Below are positions 59,346 to 64,000 of a stretch of DNA of 64,000 nt, piece by piece. Every line of letters begins with the position of its first letter. Positions within the stretch are counted from its first letter, which is position 1. The notes under the pieces are model-generated. The model had not been told where the DNA came from. It did not search any database and saw nothing but the letters and a program-made list of their open reading frames with translations. Both the position numbers and the translations under genes were made by a program. Origin of the DNA: Streptomyces polyasparticus (GTDB lineage Bacteria > Actinomycetota > Actinomycetes > Streptomycetales > Streptomycetaceae); the NCBI RefSeq assembly GCF_014493765.1, contig NZ_JACTVJ010000001.1:372001-436000 (forward strand). Reading direction: 5' to 3'.

Positions 59346-60221
59346 CTACCGAAACCGCACAACCCCCACCGTCCGATGCCGAGTGACCTGCTCCCGCACC
59401 TCCACCACCACCCCACCCCCCACCTTCCGATACGCCACATCCCCGAGCCCCACCGCATTGAGCTCCCCCACACCACGAGCCGAAGGCAACAGCTCCGCCG
59501 CCTGGGCCCGTACCCTCGGGGACAGCGGACTCGACAGAACCGGTGAGTCGTCACCGGGCAGCACCACCACCAGCGCCTGCGGCCGCGCCGCCGCCCCGGT
59601 GAACCCGACCACCACCGCATCCCGCGTATCGCTGTGCCGCAGCTTCAGCCACGACCGTCGCCCCGCCCGGTACCCCTGATCGAGCCGCTTGACCACCAGC
59701 CCTTCGACCCCGGTCTCCCGCAGCCCCTCGTACCAGGTGAGCGCCAGCTCCCGGTCCGTCGTCATCGGCACGGCCTGCAACGGCGGCCCGAGCGGCGCGA
59801 GCAGCGCCACGAGCTCCTCGCGCCGCCGCGTGTACGGGACCGGCCGCAGATCCTCCCCGCGCAGCGCCAGGAGATCGAACGCCGCATACGAGGCCGGCAG
59901 CGCCCGCGCCAGCTCCGCCGCCCGGGCCGGCGCGGACATGGCGCGCTGCTGCACAGCCGCGAAGTCCACCCGCCCCTCCGTCCACACCACGACCTCGCCG
60001 TCGACCACGGTCCCCTCGGGCAGCGCCCGCGCGGCCTCGGCGATATCCGGAAAGGACCGCGTCACGATCCGCCCGGACCGCGCCTGAAGCTGCACCTGAC
60101 CGCCGACGTGGAAGATCACCAGCCGATGCCCGTCGAACTTCGGCTCGTACGCCCAGCCGCCGGCCCCCTCGGGCAGCGCGCTCACGGGCTCGGCGAGCGC
60201 GACCTTGACCGGGGGCCTCAC
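59346..60221 (-). CDS. ATP-dependent DNA ligase, LigD ligase-domain type
   Basis: A 291-aa ligase. The adenylation domain has motif I 'YEPKFDGHRLVI' (nucleophile Lys about residue 28), motif III 'AAFDLLALRGEDL' and motif IV 'EGLVVKRLDQGY', then motif V 'SWLKLRH'. An OB-fold follows (about 200-291). It seals nicks and, with Ku and the polymerase, ends joined by NHEJ. It starts 16 bp after the polymerase gene stop, in one operon. No nuclease domain is fused, unlike mycobacterial LigD. Confidence 0.9.
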   Translation of the reverse strand: MRPPVKVALAEPVSALPEGAGGWAYEPKFDGHRLVIFHVGGQVQLQARSGRIVTRSFPDIAEAARALPEGTVVDGEVVVWTEGRVDFAAVQQRAMSAPARAAELARALPASYAAFDLLALRGEDLRPVPYTRRREELVALLAPLGPPLQAVPMTTDRELALTWYEGLRETGVEGLVVKRLDQGYRAGRRSWLKLRHSDTRDAVVVGFTGAAARPQALVVVLPGDDSPVLSSPLSPRVRAQAAELLPSARGVGELNAVGLGDVAYRKVGGGVVVEVREQVTRHRTVGVVRFR

Positions 60222-60237
60222 GCCGCTCCCCGCGTCG

Positions 60238-61137
60238 TCACCGGAACCCCTTGGGCAGCTTCCCGGCCCGGTTGAGATTGATCAGGGGCCCGAGCAGATC
60301 GCCGTGCTCCTGGAGCCGCGGCGCGATGTCGTTCGCCAGGAACACCAGGTCATCGGGGTGCCCACAGGCCTCGACCTCGTCCCAGGTGACGGGCGCCGAC
60401 ACCGTCGGCAGCGGCCGCGCCCGCAACGTATAGGGAGCCGCGGTCGTCTTCGCCGCCGCGTTCTGGCTGTAGTCGACGAACACCTTCCCGGGCCGCAGCG
60501 CCCTGGTCATCCGGTGCAGCGCCAGCCCCGGCAGCTCATGCTCGGCCTCGACGGCCAGCTCCTTCGCGTACGCGGAGACCTTCTCGGACGGCGTCGGCTG
60601 CAGCGGTACGAGCACATGCAGGCCCTTCGAGCCCGAGGTCTTCGCGTATACGTGCAGCCCGTCGGCCTCGAGCCGCTCCCGCAGCCAGAGCGCCACCTCG
60701 CAGCACTCGACGATGGTCGCCGGCTCCCCGGGGTCGAGGTCGAACACCATCCGGTCCGCCTGGCCCGGCGCATCGGCCTGCCACTGCGGCGTATGGAACT
60801 CGGTCACCAGATTCGCGGCCCACATCAGAGTCGCCAGATCCTGTACGACGACCTGTTTGGCGGTACGCCCCTCGCTGCGCCGGGGCACCTCGGCCGTGCG
60901 CACCCACGCGGGTGTGCCCGGCGGCACGTTCTTGGCGAAGAACCGCTGGCCATCGGGCCCGTCCGGAAACCGCAGAAAGGAAACCGGCCGGTTGTACAGA
61001 TGCGCGAGCAGCGAACCGGCCGTCACGGCGTAGTAGTGCAGCACCTCGCCCTTGGTGAAGCCGTGGGCGGGATAGAGCACCTTCTCCAGATTCGAGAGCG
61101 CGAGGCGCCGCCCCTCCACCTCTGTGATCGGCGTCAT
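60238..61137 (-). CDS. NHEJ polymerase/primase (LigD PolDom)
   Basis: A 299-aa protein of the archaeo-eukaryotic primase fold. 'LSNLEKVLYPAHGFTKGEVLHYY' is the usual opening, with catalytic Asp pair in 'RMVFDLDPGEPATIVE' (about residue 135), 'KTSGSKGLHVLVPL' (about 168) and 'KVFVDYSQNAAAKTTAAPYTLRARP' (in part). It adds nucleotides at breaks before sealing. It is the first gene of the pol-ligase operon, divergent from ku across 51 bp. It stands alone rather than fused to the ligase. Confidence 0.92.
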   Translation of the reverse strand: MTPITEVEGRRLALSNLEKVLYPAHGFTKGEVLHYYAVTAGSLLAHLYNRPVSFLRFPDGPDGQRFFAKNVPPGTPAWVRTAEVPRRSEGRTAKQVVVQDLATLMWAANLVTEFHTPQWQADAPGQADRMVFDLDPGEPATIVECCEVALWLRERLEADGLHVYAKTSGSKGLHVLVPLQPTPSEKVSAYAKELAVEAEHELPGLALHRMTRALRPGKVFVDYSQNAAAKTTAAPYTLRARPLPTVSAPVTWDEVEACGHPDDLVFLANDIAPRLQEHGDLLGPLINLNRAGKLPKGFR

Positions 61138-61188
61138 ACGATGAGAATCCCACGTAAGACGCTCATCACCTCTCTTAAGGGGCGAAAC

Positions 61189-62331
61189 GTGCGATCCATA
61201 TGGAACGGTGCCATCTCCTTCGGCCTGGTCAGCATCCCGATCAAGCTCGTCAACGCCACCGAGAACCACAACGTCTCCTTCCGCCAGATCCACACCGCCG
61301 ACGGCGGCCGGATCCGCTACCGCAAGGTGTGCGAGCTGGAGGAGAAGGAGGTCACGGCCCAGGAGATCGGCAAGGGGTACGAGGACGCCGACGGCTCGAT
61401 CATCCCGATCACGGACGAGGACCTGGCGTCGCTGCCGATCCCGACCGCCAAGACCATAGAGATCGTCGCCTTCGTCCCCGCCGAACGGATCGACCCGCTC
61501 CAGATGGACACGGCGTACTACCTGGCGGCGAACGGAGTCCCGGCCGCCAAGCCGTACACCCTGCTCAGAGAGGCTCTGAAGCGCAGCCAGAAGGTGGCGA
61601 TCGCCAAGTTCGCGCTCAGGGGCCGCGAGCGCCTGGGCATGCTGCGTGTGGTCGACAACGCGATCGCGATGCACGGACTGCTGTGGCCCGACGAGATCCG
61701 CGCAGCGGACGAGGTCGCCCCCGACACCCACGTCACGGTCCGCGACGCCGAGCTGGACCTCGCGGACGCCCTGATGGAGACGCTCGGCGAGGTCGACATC
61801 GAGACCCTGCACGACGACTACCGCATCGCTGTCGAGGAGATGATCGCCGCGAAGACCGGCGGCGGTGCCGTGGCCCAGGCCCCGGCCGAGCCCGCGGGCG
61901 GCGGCAAGGTGATCGACCTGATGGCGGCCCTGGAGAGCAGCGTGCGCGCGGCGCAGGCGGCGCGGGGCGAGGGCGCCGACGAGGCTTCGGAGGAGGGCGA
62001 GGTGGCCGAGGTCACGCCGCTGAAGTCCCGTAAGACTGCTGCTCGTAAAACCGAATCCTCCAAGACCGCTTCGTCCAGGGCCGCTTCGTCCAGGGCTGCT
62101 TCCACCAAGACCGATTCCTCGAAGACCGCTTCTTCCAAGAGGGCACCGTCCAGGAGCGCGCCGGCCGCCCCGAAGGCCGTCGGCGGGAAGAAGTCGACGG
62201 CGGGAGCGGCGAAGAAGGCGGCGTCGGGCACCACCGCGAAGAAGACGGCCAAGACGACCGGGGCGAAGAAGTCGAGCGCCAAGACGGCGGCGGCGAAGAA
62301 GACGACCGCGCGTAAGCGGGCATCGGCTTAG
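61189..62331 (+). CDS. ku: Ku protein, NHEJ end-binding
   Basis: A 380-aa bacterial Ku. The core (residues 1-260) has 'SIWNGAISFGLVSIPIKLVNAT', 'RQIHTADGGRIRYRKVCELE' and 'AYYLAANGVPAAKPYTLLREAL' (in part). It forms a homodimer ring on DNA ends and recruits LigD activities. After about residue 270 comes a Lys/Ala/Ser/Thr tail ('KKSTAGAAKKAASGTTAKK' and more), histone H1-like, which in other Ku proteins binds DNA. AAGGGG precedes GTG 61189; the long upstream open frame is antisense to the polymerase gene and ignored. Confidence 0.96.
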   Translation: MRSIWNGAISFGLVSIPIKLVNATENHNVSFRQIHTADGGRIRYRKVCELEEKEVTAQEIGKGYEDADGSIIPITDEDLASLPIPTAKTIEIVAFVPAERIDPLQMDTAYYLAANGVPAAKPYTLLREALKRSQKVAIAKFALRGRERLGMLRVVDNAIAMHGLLWPDEIRAADEVAPDTHVTVRDAELDLADALMETLGEVDIETLHDDYRIAVEEMIAAKTGGGAVAQAPAEPAGGGKVIDLMAALESSVRAAQAARGEGADEASEEGEVAEVTPLKSRKTAARKTESSKTASSRAASSRAASTKTDSSKTASSKRAPSRSAPAAPKAVGGKKSTAGAAKKAASGTTAKKTAKTTGAKKSSAKTAAAKKTTARKRASA

Positions 62332-62394
62332 CCGCCGCATAGGGGCTGGTTGCTGTTGGGCTGACCCGGGCCGTTGGCGTTCGGCCGGCCGTTT

Positions 62395-62446
62395 GGCTTG
62401 GGCCGGGGCAATCCCTTCTTGGCTTGGGCCGGGGCTATCCCTTCGC
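62395..62446. repeat. 26-bp duplication spanning a methyltransferase stop codon
   Basis: ggcttgggccggggc-[at]-atcccttc at 62395-62420 and 62421-62446, with three mismatches. The second copy contains the TAG (complement of 62435-62437) and last codons of the methyltransferase gene. Confidence 0.85.
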
Positions 62447-63253
62447 GGTGGTCACCGCGAACAGCCCCACGGTCTCCATCGCACTCTCCACCTCGCCGAA
62501 CCCCGCGGCGCGCGCCCACTCCTCGGCCCGCTCCACGCTCCGGCACTCCATCTCCCACAACTTCCCCTCCCGATTGGGCAGTACGTGGGCGATGAAGTCG
62601 AGCTGCGGATGCCGTGTCTGCGTGGTGAACACCATCGTGCCGCCGGGCGCGAGCAGGCCCCGCAGCCGTTCCATCGACGCGCGGATGACCTCCTCGTCGA
62701 GCAGCAGCTCGTAGAGCCCGGACACGACGATCACATCCGGCGCACCCGACGACGGCGGCTTGGGATCCAGCGCGTCGCCCACCTCGTAGGTGATGGCATC
62801 GGCGCCCAACCCCTTTGCCTGAGCCAGCAGTTCACCCTGCCGCAGCCCGGCTTCCGACAGATCCCGGCACTCGACCCGCACCCGGCCCTCGGGGTGCCCG
62901 GCGATCAGCTGCTGCAGATAGCGCCCGGGCCCGCCGGCCACATCGAGCACGAAGACATTGCGGCCCCGCCGGTGGATCTCCTCGTCCAGCGTCGCGAGCA
63001 GCAGCGCCCGGCGCGCCCGAATGGCCCGCCATCCGACGGCGTTGAGGAAGACCCGGTCGATGAGGACCCCGATCCCCGCCGCCCCGTGCGCTTTGTCGAC
63101 ATAGACGTAATCAAGCATGGTCCCGCTGTCGAACCCGTACCGATAGCCGATCCGGACACCCTTGCTGAGCCGTCCGGCACTCTTCAACAGGGCCCTCATC
63201 GAAGCCCACTTGACCCGGCCGAGCGGACCGGGACGCGTCACGTGTGAAGTCAT
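62435..63253 (-). CDS. class I SAM-dependent methyltransferase
   Basis: A 272-aa protein. A helical N-terminus ('MLDYVYVDKAHGAAGIGVLID' in part) precedes the Rossmann core: motif I 'VFVLDVAGGPGRYLQQLI' (about residue 103), acidic 'VECRDLSEAGLRQGE', 'PDVIVVSGLYELLLDE' and 'LAPGGTMVFTTQTRHPQLDFI'. The length and helical start resemble lipid- or polyketide-modifying methyltransferases seen beside fatty-acid genes, but none are here. ATG 63253 is chosen, with GGAGG close upstream. The gap to the response regulator (63254-63433) shows nothing. Confidence 0.82.
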   Translation of the reverse strand: MTSHVTRPGPLGRVKWASMRALLKSAGRLSKGVRIGYRYGFDSGTMLDYVYVDKAHGAAGIGVLIDRVFLNAVGWRAIRARRALLLATLDEEIHRRGRNVFVLDVAGGPGRYLQQLIAGHPEGRVRVECRDLSEAGLRQGELLAQAKGLGADAITYEVGDALDPKPPSSGAPDVIVVSGLYELLLDEEVIRASMERLRGLLAPGGTMVFTTQTRHPQLDFIAHVLPNREGKLWEMECRSVERAEEWARAAGFGEVESAMETVGLFAVTTAKG

Positions 63254-63433
63254 ACCTCCACGTTCGCGCCGCACTCCGACCCCGGATATCCGTACGGCTA
63301 CTCGTCTACGGCTGGGTAACCCTGCGGATACCTCCCCGAACGAAACCTCAGCGGCGCCGGCGTGCGGGGGAGAGTGGCGTGCGCCCCCGTCTTGGGGCCG
63401 AGAGCCGCACGAGCGGAGAGTCGGGCGTGCGCC

Positions 63434-64000
63434 TCAGCGCCGCCCGCGCCCGGCACGCTCCTTGGGCTTGTCCTGAACCACAGCAGAGTCGACGGCAGCA
63501 GAGGCATCCACAGAGGCCCCGGCCCCGGACCCGACCCCGGATCCAGAAATAGACGCAGCCCCGGACGCAGTCCCTACCCCGGACCCGACCCCGGATCCAG
63601 AAACAGACGCAGCCCCGGACGCAGCCCCGGACGTGGCCCCGGACGTAGTCCCTGACCCGCGACCTTGCTCGACCAGCCGCCTCACCAGAGCCACCAGCTC
63701 CGAGGGCTCGAAGGGCTTGGCGAGAAAGGCATCCACCCCGACCTCGAGCCCGCTCTCCACCTCGTACTGAGTACAGGCACTCACGATGACGAGCGGCAGC
63801 TCACGCGTCCCGGGATCGTTCCGCAGCCGCGCAGCGGTCCGCAGCCCGTCGAGACGAGGCATGACCACATCAAGCGTGACGGCATCGGGCCTCACCTGCT
63901 CCACGATGTCCAGCGCCTCGGCACCATCGGCCGCGGTCACGACCTCGAAGCCCTCCAGCTCGAGGTTGACCCTGATCAACTGCCGGATCACCTTGTTGTC
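63434..64000 (-). CDS. response regulator receiver protein, N-terminus cut by window
   Basis: At least 188 aa; the frame continues past base 64000 with 'DNKVIRQLI', so the start is outside. The receiver has phospho-acceptor Asp in 'DAVTLDVVMPRLDGLRTA', Thr/Ser in 'LVIVSACTQ' and Lys in 'AFLAKPFEPSELVALV'. After about 115 visible residues there is no output domain but a Ser/Gly/Ala/Val tail with an 18-codon in-frame repeat and a basic end. Stand-alone receivers act by protein contact, for instance on kinases or anti-sigma switches. Confidence 0.88.
   Translation of the reverse strand, partial: DNKVIRQLIRVNLELEGFEVVTAADGAEALDIVEQVRPDAVTLDVVMPRLDGLRTAARLRNDPGTRELPLVIVSACTQYEVESGLEVGVDAFLAKPFEPSELVALVRRLVEQGRGSGTTSGATSGAASGAASVSGSGVGSGVGTASGAASISGSGVGSGAGASVDASAAVDSAVVQDKPKERAGRGRR
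63523..63630. repeat. 54-bp in-frame tandem repeat in the response regulator tail
   Basis: Bases 63523-63576 and 63577-63630 share ccccggacccgaccccggat and a further block with few mismatches; shorter ccccggac units continue to 63650. They encode the 'ASGAAS[IV]SGSGVGSG' pattern. Confidence 0.85.

Noticed and set aside
60205-61188. Open frame continuous with ku and 328 codons upstream of it
   Set aside because: It is antisense to the polymerase gene; the Ku family starts at GTG 61189 with a good ribosome-binding site.

Overview
The window is about 70 percent G+C. Its codon use is strongly biased to G/C in third positions, many starts are GTG, and neighbouring genes often overlap by four bases. 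Gene content is typical of a Streptomyces chromosome: an actinobacterial fused 2-oxoglutarate dehydrogenase/decarboxylase, a Lon gene behind an HspR-type HAIR site, a conservon (kinase, roadblock, DUF742, GTPase), a split NHEJ set (Ku, polymerase, ligase), ECF sigma and many two-component and TetR/PadR/MarR/AraC regulators. I call it Streptomyces or a very close relative. All calls come from reading the sequence; no database was searched. I found no rRNA, tRNA, CRISPR array, insertion sequence or phage gene.

Layout. 1-3.4 kb: end of a zinc dehydrogenase, a TetR regulator with an imine-reductase-like gene behind twin operators, a small HTH/ClpN pair behind twin palindromes, and a DinB protein. 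3.4-8.8 kb: DUF1963-like protein, lipoprotein, PadR plus DUF4097 pair, and two conserved proteins. 8.8-14.6 kb: a two-component system divergent from a MacAB-like set (lipoprotein, periplasmic adaptor, ATPase, permease). 14.7-21.7 kb: kgd (sucA), a second two-component system, and a spermidine-synthase-like protein. 21.8-26.2 kb: a five-gene operon of ECF sigma, zinc-finger membrane protein, ABC ATPase and two membrane proteins. 26.6-31.7 kb: two methyltransferases, a GNAT, and an AraC regulator divergent from an NADP-dependent oxidoreductase. 31.8-37.9 kb: Lon, GNAT, deaminase, GH25 lysozyme divergent from MarR, and a PP2C-like phosphatase. 38.3-44.5 kb: the conservon with a styrene/indole-monooxygenase-like flavoprotein. 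44.5-50.9 kb: a membrane protein, an NlpC/P60 protein without its catalytic Cys, TetR, two divergent di-iron proteins, and an ADP-ribosylglycohydrolase. 51.0-57.5 kb: FtsW/RodA plus class B PBP, SH3 protein, an orphan kinase with a lipoprotein, class F sortase and a small anchored protein. 57.7-64 kb: a phosphatase, a NERD-like protein, the NHEJ genes, a methyltransferase, and a response regulator cut by the window end.

Two features run across the whole window. First, four copies of an intergenic two-hairpin element (about 8.2-8.36, 14.62-14.73, 26.30-26.43 and 59.13-59.25 kb) show paired base changes in the stem. Second, at seven gene ends a 17-35 bp direct duplication spans or abuts the stop codon and leaves a spare copy of the gene's last codons in the intergenic space. 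Many starts also look leaderless, with a xANNNT -10 hexamer ending 6-7 nt before the start codon.
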